Positions 40,737 to 47,774 of a stretch of 64,000 nt of DNA are shown piece after piece. The notes below the pieces were generated by a model that saw only the letters and a list, made by a program, of their open reading frames with translations, ran no database searches and was not told where the DNA came from. This DNA is from Blautia hydrogenotrophica DSM 10507 (GTDB lineage Bacteria > Bacillota > Clostridia > Lachnospirales > Lachnospiraceae): contig NZ_CP136423.1 in NCBI RefSeq assembly GCF_034356035.1, forward strand, positions 2,604,001 to 2,668,000, in the 5' to 3' direction. Position 1 is the first letter of the stretch, and every line of letters begins with the position of its first letter. The position numbers and the translations under genes were made by a program.

Positions 40737-41337
40737 TTTCTATTTTCCTTTTCATTTCCGCATACTCTTCGTCGCTCATATTCCACAGATCAATTCCTTC
40801 TCGCTCCTCAAGCGGAGGAGAAATAGGCGCCACAGGCTCTTTATTGTTTACATTGTTATCATTGTTATAATTGTTTACATTGTTGAATGTGTGTTTCTGT
40901 GATGCCTCTGTGATGCCTCCGTGATGCTTCTGTGATGCCTGAGTGATGTTTCTGTGACGTTTCTGTGATGCTTTGTGTGATGTTTTCTCTATAGCCTCGA
41001 TACTCCCAAACCCTTGATATTGCTCGTATTTCACAATTTTTATAGTGGTTTTTTTAGTGTCGCTTTTTTGAGACAACATTCCGACCTTTTCTAATTCATT
41101 TAGAAACTTATTTACCTTAGAATTTGACCATCCCCACCGATCTCCTAATTTCCTCTTACTTGTGATAATTTGTCCTTTTTCAATTGAAACCATATCTCCG
41201 TCAAAGTAAAATTCAGTATCTTTATGAGAGGCCAAAAGAATCATATCTATCCACGCCTGTCCCCTGGAAAAAGGCTTATCTTCCCATAAAGGATTATCCA
41301 TAATGCTTCGATATATCACTACCCATCCTTTAGCCAT
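40717..41337 (-). CDS. Replication initiator with N-terminal winged helix
   Basis: The protein of 206 residues begins 'MAKGWVVIYRSIMDNPLWED' and has a winged helix ('GDRWGWSNSKVNKFLNELEK') as in phage replisome organisers/DnaD-like proteins. A low-complexity stretch follows (about 120-160), encoded by 11-bp repeats. Near residue 160 is an Asn-rich run (NNVNNYNNDNN). The last 40 residues ('LWNMSDEEYAEMKRKIENG') may recruit the helicase. The start at 41337 has AAAGAGGTG upstream. Initiators of this type usually bind iterons inside their own gene. Confidence 0.82.
   Translation of the reverse strand: MAKGWVVIYRSIMDNPLWEDKPFSRGQAWIDMILLASHKDTEFYFDGDMVSIEKGQIITSKRKLGDRWGWSNSKVNKFLNELEKVGMLSQKSDTKKTTIKIVKYEQYQGFGSIEAIEKTSHKASQKRHRNITQASQKHHGGITEASQKHTFNNVNNYNNDNNVNNKEPVAPISPPLEEREGIDLWNMSDEEYAEMKRKIENGDIQI
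40845..40984. repeat. Probable phage replication origin: 11-bp iterons plus AT-rich 13-mers
   Basis: Eight tandem copies of TCTGTGATGCY (11 bp, last one 12 bp) run from 40896 to 40984. Next to them, at 40845-40895, is an AT-rich stretch with two copies of TTGTTTACATTGTT. Because 11 is not a multiple of 3 the copies fall in different reading frames of the host gene, so the repetition is kept at DNA level. The spacing equals about one helical turn, fitting initiator binding on one face. Confidence 0.72.
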
Positions 41338-41887
41338 CAAATTCACCTCTTTCCAATCTCTCTTTAGCATCCCTGTAGAGGACTTCTTTGATAAGCTTTC
41401 CTGATGTTTCTTCTTTGCAAAAAATGACATTTAAGTTATATCTAATCATCCACGCTATTGTAGACGCTGCGAATGCTTTTGGGTGGAATTTACTGCGGTA
41501 TTTTCCGTTCAACAAGTTCTCCCAATTAGAGTTTTCGCATAACAAATATATCCTACAATGATTGTCCAAAGCTCTTTCAAATTCTCTCTGGAATCGCTGG
41601 CGGCTGCGTGTAAAACAGCCTGCCAGTTCGTCCAAATTCATCTTCCTTTCCACGGCACAAATAGGGCTTATTGTTTCCGAATTATCATATAATTTAGTAC
41701 CATTTGGAAGAATTAAATTGTATGTATAATCCCCATAAGACAAAGTTTTTTTTGTGTATGGAACACCAAATTCTTCATACCTTTTTCTGCTTTTTTCGGT
41801 ATCCTGCTCCCTTGTATCTACCAATATTTCAAACGTTTTTAAGACTTCTTTTTGCTCAAAAATGTTCATTTTAGAATGGCAATTCAT
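41330..41887 (-). CDS. XPF/ERCC4-type nuclease
   Basis: The 185-residue protein has the ERCC4 nuclease signature: 'FEILVDTREQDTEKSRKRYE', 'LSYGDYTYN' and 'CAVERKMNLDELAGCFTRSR' supply the VDxRE and GD...ERK...D residues. Single-domain ERCC4 proteins occur in phage recombination modules beside Sak4/DUF669 genes. It probably cleaves branched or flapped DNA. The first ATG (41887) has AAGGAG at 6 bases; a second ATG at 41869 is also possible. Confidence 0.82.
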   Translation of the reverse strand: MNCHSKMNIFEQKEVLKTFEILVDTREQDTEKSRKRYEEFGVPYTKKTLSYGDYTYNLILPNGTKLYDNSETISPICAVERKMNLDELAGCFTRSRQRFQREFERALDNHCRIYLLCENSNWENLLNGKYRSKFHPKAFAASTIAWMIRYNLNVIFCKEETSGKLIKEVLYRDAKERLERGEFDG

Positions 41888-42467
41888 CCTTTGCTCCTTC
41901 TGGAATATTCATAAAGCCGCCCCCTGCCGGTGTGCTGCCTGCTGGATATCCGTTGTCTTTCTTTTCTTTCAAAAGTGTGTCTGCTGGAATTTCGAATTTG
42001 CCGGAACGGATTTTTTCTACTGTTACCAGACTGTGGCAATTTGTAAAGAACCCATGTCTGCCGTCAAACTCATATTCTTTGTTGTTAAACAAAGCGCCAA
42101 TCATTTTTCCTTTTAAGGTTTGTTCATCCCAGTTCCAATGATAGCCTGAATTAGATTCCTCGAAGGCGGAAATCACCGTCTTAAACCTGCGCATTGTCCA
42201 GTTATCTTGTTCCGAACCATCGTCCTTTGGAACACGGAGTCTGTATGTACCCTTCCATTTTTTATCCTCCTGTGTCTGCGCCCGGTAATTGTTGGCAAAA
42301 AATCCTTTATATTCGCCTTCCTCAATATCAAAAGACAAAAGGATTACGTCTCCCCAGCTATTTTCTTGATATTTCACATCTAAGATTTTCAGGACATAGC
42401 CCCCTACCGGAAGCCGCTCCTGTTCAAAATATGCCTGTGCTGTTTCATAACCATTTAATTTTTTCAT
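41871..42467 (-). CDS. DUF669 protein, single-strand-binding-like
   Basis: The protein of 198 residues begins 'MKKLNGYETAQAYFEQERLP' and contains 'GGYVLKILDVKYQENSWGDV' and 'GYHWNWDEQTLKGKMIGALF', as in DUF669 proteins. These are beta-rich proteins found with Sak4-type recombinases and are thought to bind single-stranded DNA. The last residues (KDELPF) copy the acidic-aromatic tip of SSB proteins, which recruits partner enzymes. It is coupled to the ATPase gene upstream (1-base gap). Confidence 0.82.
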   Translation of the reverse strand: MKKLNGYETAQAYFEQERLPVGGYVLKILDVKYQENSWGDVILLSFDIEEGEYKGFFANNYRAQTQEDKKWKGTYRLRVPKDDGSEQDNWTMRRFKTVISAFEESNSGYHWNWDEQTLKGKMIGALFNNKEYEFDGRHGFFTNCHSLVTVEKIRSGKFEIPADTLLKEKKDNGYPAGSTPAGGGFMNIPEGAKDELPF

Positions 42468-42468
42468 T

Positions 42469-43110
42469 CTAAAATTCCTCCAATGCTTCAATTACTTTTA
42501 CAATATCATTTTCAATTTCAAAACTTTCGAAAGCTCCTAGGGGACTCTTGGCCGTGCTATTCTTCGCCTGGGTCTCAAAAAGGTATTTCCCATCCACACA
42601 CTTTGACAGAAGTACCGTAGTAAACTTACTTTCCAGCACAATCTTGTCCAGCTTCTTCCCGGATGTTTTAATGCGAGTAAACATATAGCCTGCTTCGTCA
42701 TGGTCTGTCTGGGTATGGGCTGTAAAAATTACTGTCAGATCGTCTCGTAATTCATAGGCATAGCATACTAAATCCCAGACACAAGCGGCTAGATCAACCC
42801 ATTTGTCATACCCTTTTTCCTTACTCCGACGCATTTCGTCCGCTATCATAAGCCCGTTAAGAGTATCAATAACAACTACTTTTTTATCCTTCCAGTCTGT
42901 TTCCAGCTTTTTTAATGCAATAAGCACTTGCTGTACAAAATCTGTCTTGATATAATTCTTGTTTTCTGTGTTATACTGCTGCTTCCATCCCTTCCACGAC
43001 AGCCCCTTTTTATCACAGTCTATGTACAACGTCGTTTTGGGGTCTAAATTCCGCATACTCGTTGTTTTGCCGGAACCAGATTCCCCTGCAATGCAGATTA
43101 CTTTTGACAC
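42469..43110 (-). CDS. RecA-like ATPase (Sak4 / AAA_24 recombinase)
   Basis: The 213-residue protein begins with a P-loop 'CIAGESGSGKTTSMRNLDPK', has Walker B 'KVVVIDTLNGLMIADEM' and 'DLTVIFTAHTQTDHDEAGYM'. This is the AAA_24/Sak4 type of single-strand annealing recombinase ATPase. With the DUF669 and XPF-like proteins it forms the phage recombination module. The GTG start at 43110 overlaps an upstream broken reading frame by 13 bases. Confidence 0.85.
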   Translation of the reverse strand: MSKVICIAGESGSGKTTSMRNLDPKTTLYIDCDKKGLSWKGWKQQYNTENKNYIKTDFVQQVLIALKKLETDWKDKKVVVIDTLNGLMIADEMRRSKEKGYDKWVDLAACVWDLVCYAYELRDDLTVIFTAHTQTDHDEAGYMFTRIKTSGKKLDKIVLESKFTTVLLSKCVDGKYLFETQAKNSTAKSPLGAFESFEIENDIVKVIEALEEF

Positions 43111-43319
43111 TGATCTTCCTCTCCTTTGTCATATACTACTTTGTCCGCCGTTTCCAAAATCAAAATCGTTGCGATTTCCTTCATGGAAAGAGTTGACTCG
43201 TTGTAAATGTCAATAAGCGCATTGTACGCTTCTGCGGAAACTCTAACGACTGCCTAGCATCCCTTTGGCAAACGTTCTCTATTTCTTGCAGGAATATGTA
43301 TTTCCCACCTGTCGCTCAT
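43098..43319 (-). pseudogene. Small early phage gene interrupted by an in-frame TAG
   Basis: A frame with a good start (GGAGGTGG, ATG 43319) encodes 'MSDRWEIHIPARNRERLPKGC'-type residues, meets TAG at 43254-43256, and continues unchanged as 'AVVRVSAEAYNALIDIYNES' and 'TLSMKEIATILILETADKVV' to TAA at 43098. The downstream part is clearly coding in style. A single CAG-to-TAG change would explain it. Either the gene is dead or the codon is read through. Confidence 0.65.
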
Positions 43320-43470
43320 TTTTGTCCACCTCCATCAACGTTTTTATTGCTTGCGCATAATTTGAAATTGACCGGCTGCGATACTGCTCATAAACTGGAT
43401 TATCATTGATTTCTGAAAGCTGTTCATCGATCAGCTCATACAGCCTGGAAATTCGTTCCGTATTATCCAT
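43279..43470 (-). CDS. Small phage protein of unknown function
   Basis: The 63-residue protein begins 'MDNTERISRLYELIDEQLSE' and is helical and acidic. AAGGAG at 8 bases supports ATG 43470, which overlaps the preceding stop codon. It is one of a run of short early genes. Confidence 0.62.
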   Translation of the reverse strand: MDNTERISRLYELIDEQLSEINDNPVYEQYRSRSISNYAQAIKTLMEVDKNERQVGNTYSCKK

Positions 43471-43673
43471 CAACTCAGCTCCTTCCCCAGTGATCGTATA
43501 TAATCGCCAATACAGTCTTCGCAGACCGACAGCCCATTGATCTCATACACCATGTCGCCATTGTAAAAGCTGTCCTCCCGGTATATGGGCTGTTCGCAAA
43601 GATCACAAAGAATAAAATCCCGGTCCGTCTGTTCGTGCCTTTCCGCATCTAATACTGGATTATTCGTTTTCAT
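43470..43673 (-). CDS. Small zinc-ribbon phage protein
   Basis: The protein of 67 residues has two Cys pairs, 'ILCDLCEQPIYREDSF' and 'SVCEDCIGDYI', spaced like a treble-clef or zinc ribbon. GGAGAG precedes ATG 43673. Such proteins occur often in early regions of Clostridia phages and may bind nucleic acids or host proteins. Confidence 0.68.
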   Translation of the reverse strand: MKTNNPVLDAERHEQTDRDFILCDLCEQPIYREDSFYNGDMVYEINGLSVCEDCIGDYIRSLGKELS

Positions 43674-43806
43674 CTGACTCTCCAATAATCTTTTTCAATG
43701 TTTCTGAAAGAATGCATCCATCTTTATCCGTCATTCTTTTAATGATTTCCAGTTTCTCTTCTGCTTTGATTAATCGAATGAAATCTTCGTAATCTACTTT
43801 AATCAT
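43660..43806 (-). CDS. Small helical phage protein (48 aa)
   Basis: The frame begins 'MIKVDYEDFIRLIKAEEKLE' and ends 'LSETLKKIIGESDENE'. AGAGGGAA lies 7 bases before the ATG. It overlaps the zinc-ribbon gene by 14 bases, so it belongs to the same operon. No family was recognised. Confidence 0.62.
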   Translation of the reverse strand: MIKVDYEDFIRLIKAEEKLEIIKRMTDKDGCILSETLKKIIGESDENE

Positions 43807-43839
43807 TTGACATTTCCCTCTCTTTCTTTTATGATAAAG

Positions 43840-43857
43840 ACAGGTATTTTTACCTGT
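43840..43857. other. Palindrome between early genes
   Basis: ACAGGTA-TTTT-TACCTGT forms a 7-bp stem with T-rich flanks on the plus side. It could be an operator or a weak terminator between the small membrane-protein gene and the next early gene. Confidence 0.4.
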
Positions 43858-43875
43858 ATTTTTTTATTTAGAGCC

Positions 43876-44073
43876 TTATGGGGTGCTGCCCTGAGGCTCA
43901 TTTTTACTTTCCAACCAGATCACTACGATCAAAATCACCAAGGCCATCCCTAGAAAAGTACAGATTGTTTGAGATACCCGGCCAAACTCGAAAAATCCTG
44001 AGCAGGTAATCAGATATGCCAACAGACCCGTGATCGCCAGGTCCCTAGCGGGGTCCTTCAGTAGTTTTCTCAT
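43876..44073 (-). CDS. Small membrane protein
   Basis: The 65-residue protein has two hydrophobic segments ('LAITGLLAYLITCSGFF' and 'FLGMALVILIVVIWL') with a charged start (MRKLLKDPARD). It overlaps the excisionase-like gene by 29 bases. Phage early membrane peptides of this kind may act in superinfection exclusion, but nothing specific is visible. Confidence 0.65.
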   Translation of the reverse strand: MRKLLKDPARDLAITGLLAYLITCSGFFEFGRVSQTICTFLGMALVILIVVIWLESKNEPQGSTP

Positions 44074-44260
44074 GGTTTATTTCCTCCGGTTTGTAAGACT
44101 CAATAAATCTTTCAAGATCACTGCCTCTAATCTTTTTGCTGCCTAACAGCAAATAGGGAAGTTCCCCTGAATTGATAAGTGCATAAGTATCTGATATACT
44201 CATCATTAAAACTCTTGATGCTTCTCTCACTGTATAAAGCGGTTTATACGGCTCTACCAT
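44045..44260 (-). CDS. Excisionase-like DNA-binding protein (HTH_17)
   Basis: The protein of 71 residues begins MVEPYKPLYTVREASRVLMM and has the small MerR/excisionase fold: 'YTVREASRVLMMSISDTYAL' is the helix-turn-helix and 'ELPYLLLGSKKIRGSDLERF' the wing. It is a candidate Xis for the tyrosine integrase at 51 kb or an early regulator. AGGAGG stands 8 bases before ATG 44260. Confidence 0.75.
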   Translation of the reverse strand: MVEPYKPLYTVREASRVLMMSISDTYALINSGELPYLLLGSKKIRGSDLERFIESYKPEEINHEKTTEGPR

Positions 44261-44272
44261 AATCTCCACCTC

Positions 44273-44524
44273 CTATCGCTCAACTTTGAACAGCCAATCT
44301 GACTCATCCTCAGTCACTATGCCAAAATATTCATCGGTTCGTGTCAAATGACACTCAATACCATAGAACTGCCGGAGTGCCATCTGATACACTTCCCATT
44401 GTGCCTGACACCAGTATTCTGCTTTTCTGTCTCCGATCTCTAACCACTTATCCCAAGCAGCTACACATTCCTTCATGCTGCTTCCTAATTCAGTCTTTAA
44501 GAATTTTTCTTTGTTCATCTTCAT
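44273..44524 (-). CDS. Small phage protein of unknown function
   Basis: The 83-residue protein begins 'MKMNKEKFLKTELGSSMKEC' and is rich in aromatic residues (AWDKWLEIGDRKAEYWCQAQ). GGGGAG lies 7 bases upstream of the start. It shows likeness to other short early phage proteins with the 'QMALRQFYG' helix, but no function can be named. Confidence 0.6.
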   Translation of the reverse strand: MKMNKEKFLKTELGSSMKECVAAWDKWLEIGDRKAEYWCQAQWEVYQMALRQFYGIECHLTRTDEYFGIVTEDESDWLFKVER

Positions 44525-44554
44525 TTTTGTTCTCCCCTTTGATCGTATTTTTCT

Positions 44555-44707
44555 TCATTGCAAATGTTGTAGGAGATATAATAGGAATTCAACTACTTCC
44601 TTTGTCCCAATAAAAATAATTATCGCAAATGCTATTGCTTCAATTAAATTATTTACGCCATTGTGCTTAGCATAAATTAATACCGCCGCTGCAAGAACAC
44701 TCCACAT
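44555..44707 (-). CDS. Small membrane peptide (50 aa)
   Basis: The frame begins 'MWSVLAAAVLIYAKHNGVNN' and continues 'EAIAFAIIIFIGTKEVVEFL' to TGA at 44555. Two hydrophobic stretches are present. AGGAGGTG stands 10 bases before the ATG. It follows the Cro-like gene in the same direction. Confidence 0.55.
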   Translation of the reverse strand: MWSVLAAAVLIYAKHNGVNNLIEAIAFAIIIFIGTKEVVEFLLYLLQHLQ

Positions 44708-44734
44708 TCAATATCTCACCTCCTCAGCCCCCAT

Positions 44735-44950
44735 TTACAACTCCTCCTTCATGTCTACTGCCTTCTCTTCGAGAAAATATTCGATAGATACTCCGAAGTA
44801 ATCAGCTAAGATTTTGAGCTTGTCGACTTTTGGTTTACTCCTCCCTGCCTTCCAATAAGAAAAGATATTTTCACCAATTCCTGTATCTTTAGATACCTGG
44901 TAAGCTGTTTTGTTGGTTTTCTCCAATAATTCAGCAAATTTTTCGTACAA
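44735..44950 (-). CDS. Cro-like XRE-family regulator
   Basis: The protein of 71 residues begins M(TTG)YEKFAELLEKTNKTAYQVS and has the HTH 'TAYQVSKDTGIGENIFSYWK'. The start is TTG 44950 with AAAGGAGG 7 bases upstream, the same codon position as the ATG of the divergent repressor (MYEVFEKLL), with which it shares much of its HTH. It is the first gene of the minus-strand lytic operon. It probably competes with the repressor for the boxes between them. Confidence 0.82.
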   Translation of the reverse strand: MYEKFAELLEKTNKTAYQVSKDTGIGENIFSYWKAGRSKPKVDKLKILADYFGVSIEYFLEEKAVDMKEEL

Positions 44951-44985
44951 AATTCTTCCTCCTTTCACAAAAACTAATATTGTAC

Positions 44986-45097
44986 ATACTTCACATTTGT
45001 GATATACTTCAATTAGCCTTTAAAGCATCATAAATTTAATGCATTTCCAAAATGGGTTTGTTTTTATTGTATTGCTACCATTTCGTGAAGTATGTTT
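44986..45097. promoter_or_regulatory. Lysis-lysogeny control region with inverted operator
   Basis: ACATACTTCAC (44986-44996) and its exact inverse GTGAAGTATGT (45087-45097) stand in the divergent 230-base gap between the Cro-like and repressor genes. Related half-sites (ATACTTCA, CATTTTG, CATTTGG) repeat between and beyond them. These are the likely operators. Confidence 0.65.
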
Positions 45098-45183
45098 TTA
45101 TTATACCAACATTTGGGTATTAGTCAATACCTTTTACTTCCATTTTGTGTATTATTGCGTTTTTTGTGAAAGGAGCACAAAAT

Positions 45184-45564
45184 ATGTATGAGGTTTTTGA
45201 GAAATTACTACAAAAATTTGGTGTTACTACTTATCAAGTCTCAAAAGCTACAGGAATCAGCCAATCCACATTTAGTAATTGGAAGCAAAGAAGAAATTTG
45301 ATAAGCGGAGACAAAGCCAAAATAATAGCTGATTATTTCGGAGTTACTGTTGATTACTTAATGAAAGGAGAGGATACAGAAACAAAATATTATTTAAATG
45401 AAGAAACCGCCAAAGTAGCTCAGGAAATCTTCGAAAATAAAGAACTCCGTGTTTTATTTGATGCCGCTCGTGATGCTAATCCGGAAGATTTACGCACTAC
45501 TTATGATATGCTTATGGCTCTAAAAAGAAAGGAGCAGAATACCGATGACGATACAGGATGTTAA
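45184..45564 (+). CDS. CI-like repressor (XRE family)
   Basis: The protein of 126 residues begins MYEVFEKLLQKFGVTTYQVS with the HTH 'TTYQVSKATGISQSTFSNWK'. The C-terminal part ('EETAKVAQEIFENKELRVLF') is the helical end seen in many Clostridia repressors; there is no LexA-like peptidase. This suggests control through a partner of the ImmA type, which is encoded next with a 20-base overlap. ATG 45184 follows AAAGGAGC. Confidence 0.85.
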   Translation: MYEVFEKLLQKFGVTTYQVSKATGISQSTFSNWKQRRNLISGDKAKIIADYFGVTVDYLMKGEDTETKYYLNEETAKVAQEIFENKELRVLFDAARDANPEDLRTTYDMLMALKRKEQNTDDDTGC

Positions 45565-45964
45565 TGTCGTCCTTATGGATTTCCCCAACACAAAAGAAAA
45601 AGAATTGGTAACTCCAAATGACGATGGAAGTTACACAATCTTTATAAATTCCCGTTTTAACTACGAAACGCAATTAAAAGCCTACATACATGCTATACAA
45701 CATATCGAAGCTGGAGATTTTGAAAAAGAAAATGTTCAAGAAATAGAGATGATTGCGCATACACCAGAAATCTCGCCTAAAGCTAAGGTTATTCCAGCAA
45801 ATAAGTTTGAAGATCGAATCAAACGGCTTCGAAGACAAAGAAGACGGGATCAACGAAAAATGAAAGAACGGCAAAAGGCTATTGAATTTATACAGAAATA
45901 TGAATCTGCTGACTATTTTTTCAGAGTTGCTGAAAATCATAAGCTATACGGCGATGATTTGTAG
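45545..45964 (+). CDS. ImmA/IrrE-like protein with variant active site
   Basis: The 139-residue protein begins 'MTIQDVNVVLMDFPNTKEKE' and has 'YTIFINSRFNYETQLKAYIH' followed by HAIQH, where the standard gluzincin motif is HExxH. The Glu is absent, although both His are kept. A Lys/Arg-rich helix (RIKRLRRQRRRDQRKMKER) and a short end follow. This type is common after XRE repressors in Clostridia prophages. It may bind and control the repressor without cutting it. Confidence 0.7.
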   Translation: MTIQDVNVVLMDFPNTKEKELVTPNDDGSYTIFINSRFNYETQLKAYIHAIQHIEAGDFEKENVQEIEMIAHTPEISPKAKVIPANKFEDRIKRLRRQRRRDQRKMKERQKAIEFIQKYESADYFFRVAENHKLYGDDL

Positions 45965-46086
45965 AGGAGCACTTGAATTTTTCCACAGCGCAGTTCTCAC
46001 GCCTATTCGAATATAATAAGAAGCTGATAGAATTACGGCTGAAAGATTTTAATTAATGTGGTGTTTCTTTGGAAAAAGGAGAATAT

Positions 46087-46695
46087 ATGGGTTTTTTTAG
46101 CTCTATATTCAGCGGAAACAAGCGCCAAGTTTTTACTCCCGATTTTAGCAAATCAGAATATGATAATTGGTTGGATTATTTAGACAAGGGCGGCACTTCC
46201 GATGAATGGGAAAAATTAATAAAAGCTAATGATTGGAAATTTCAAACAGGGAGAAATCGAGAAGGAAATACAAAAGGTAAGTGGAATGACAGTGCCTGGT
46301 CCGATAGGCGACATAAAGCAATTACAGATAAATACTTTTCACAAATGCATAGCATTGAAGAAGAATGGTCTATCACCTATAACCTTAACGATTTTTCGGG
46401 AAAATGTGCGCAAAAACTAGAAAGAGAATGTATTGAAAATATAAAATTATATAAAGAAATGGCAAAAATCGAACAACTGTATAATGAGACTCCTCCTCCA
46501 AATGCACCGGCATTTAAACGCCTTGCCATGCTATATGAAAAACAAAATAATTTTGAAGAAGCCGTTTCTGTTTGTTGCGATGCATTAAGAGCGGGAGCTT
46601 GGGGAGATAACATGCGCTCACGTCTGGCTAGAATGATCAAAAAAACCGGTCGTGCCCCAACCGATGAAGAAATGAAGCTTATGAATAATGAATAA
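46087..46695 (+). CDS. Lysogeny-module protein with MuF-linker motif and TPR-like end
   Basis: The 202-residue protein begins 'MGFFSSIFSGNKRQVFTPDF'. Near residue 22 it has 'EYDNWLDYLDKGGTSDEW', which nearly repeats the linker before the toxin domain of the MuF protein at 31 kb (EYEAWLDYLSKGGTTEEW). The C-terminal third ('AFKRLAMLYEKQNNFEEAVS') is TPR-like. ATG 46087 follows AAAAAGGAG. It is transcribed with the prophage and might interact with the MuF protein or share a targeting module. Function is unknown. Confidence 0.6.
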   Translation: MGFFSSIFSGNKRQVFTPDFSKSEYDNWLDYLDKGGTSDEWEKLIKANDWKFQTGRNREGNTKGKWNDSAWSDRRHKAITDKYFSQMHSIEEEWSITYNLNDFSGKCAQKLERECIENIKLYKEMAKIEQLYNETPPPNAPAFKRLAMLYEKQNNFEEAVSVCCDALRAGAWGDNMRSRLARMIKKTGRAPTDEEMKLMNNE

Positions 46696-46761
46696 GGTAT
46701 AACCGCTGTAGCGTTTATATAGTGGTGTTTCTCGGAAGCACAAAGGAAAAGAGGGAAAATT

Positions 46762-47724
46762 ATGTTTATTGAGTTGCAATTAGATGATTTCCGCATTTCT
46801 AAAAATCAAAAAATAAAACTTGGAAAGGCTATAACCGCAATCGCAGGGCATAATGCAACAGGTAAGTCTACAATTCTTGGAATTTTAGGGAATTCAAGTG
46901 AACTAAAAAGTAAATACGGAACAACTATCACCGATAAGCAATTCAAAACCGAATTTTCTGAGTTATTTAAAGGATCAAAAATCCATGATAAAGCGAGTGG
47001 AAGCATAGGATTTATTGAGTATCATCATCCTGCATTTACTGATCCCATGAAAATTGGTCTACGTGTAACTTGGCAAAAATGAACTCGTGAATCTGAAAAT
47101 AAAAATCGTTTTCGCATTTTAAATAATTGGGGGGATCCCGCTTCTTCATCCAGGGCTAAAACTGCCAAAAAGCTTCCCTTGCCTTCATTCTATCTTGGGT
47201 TAAGCAGATTATACCCATTAGGTGAAAACGAAGCAGAAGTTGTCGAGGAACGTAGATTTAAAAGTAAATTAACCCAAAGTGATTTGAGATGGCTGTTAAC
47301 AAATTATAAAAATATATTGTCAATAGAAGATACTATCGAGAGCATATCTAACTATGAAATAAACAAAAAGCGTTCAGGAGGAGTAAACACTCCCGAATAT
47401 GATTATTTAAGTAATTCATCTGGGCAAGATAATTTAATGCAAATTTTATATTTGTTGTTGTCTTTTATAAAACTGCATTCCGAATGGGATGAGTTAGCCC
47501 GCCTTTGGGGCTATAATCGTTTGATCGGATTAATGGGAATTATCAATGCCTATATACATGGATGTCAAACTTTATACGAAATGGCTGCTTACTTAGATGT
47601 GACGGAAGAATATCTGAGAGAGGCCATTTTTTGTTATAGAAACAAATATGGCGTTTATAAAAAAATTGACAATTATGTTGTCTACTTTGAACCATGTTTA
47701 AAAGTTTGTGAGATTTTAGATTAA
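46762..47724 (+). pseudogene. AAA ATPase / ImmA chimera, interrupted by in-frame TGA
   Basis: One frame runs 46762-47724 with a single TGA at 47080-47082. The N-terminal part is an AAA_15/OLD-like ATPase ('FRISKNQKIKLGKAITAIAG', P-loop GHNATGKST). After the stop it goes on with 'DYLSNSSGQDNLMQILYLLL', the signature helix of such ATPases. Near 47490 it changes to 'LARLWGYNRLIGLMGIINAY' and 'LYEMAAYLDVTEEYLREAIF', 'VDNY.VYFEP'-like, which is the C-terminus of ImmA/IrrE proteins. A deletion seems to have joined two neighbouring genes. Walker B is lost, so it is probably not functional. Confidence 0.72.
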
Positions 47725-47774
47725 TTCGCCACAGGCGTTTTAAAATTTAATTTTATAAGAAGGAGAATGAAACT

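Noticed and set aside
43840..43857. Riboswitch or strong terminator between early genes
   Set aside because: Only a 7-bp palindrome with a 4-base loop is present. It is too short for a riboswitch, and on the coding strand no clear U-tract follows.
45545..45964. Active gluzincin protease next to the repressor
   Set aside because: The motif is HAIQH, without the catalytic Glu, so I describe it only as ImmA-like.
45965..46057. Remnant of a gene between the ImmA-like protein and the 202-residue protein (LFEYNKKLIELRLKDFN)
   Set aside because: About 25 codons read like a protein end, but I could not tie them to a family, and there is no start or ribosome site.
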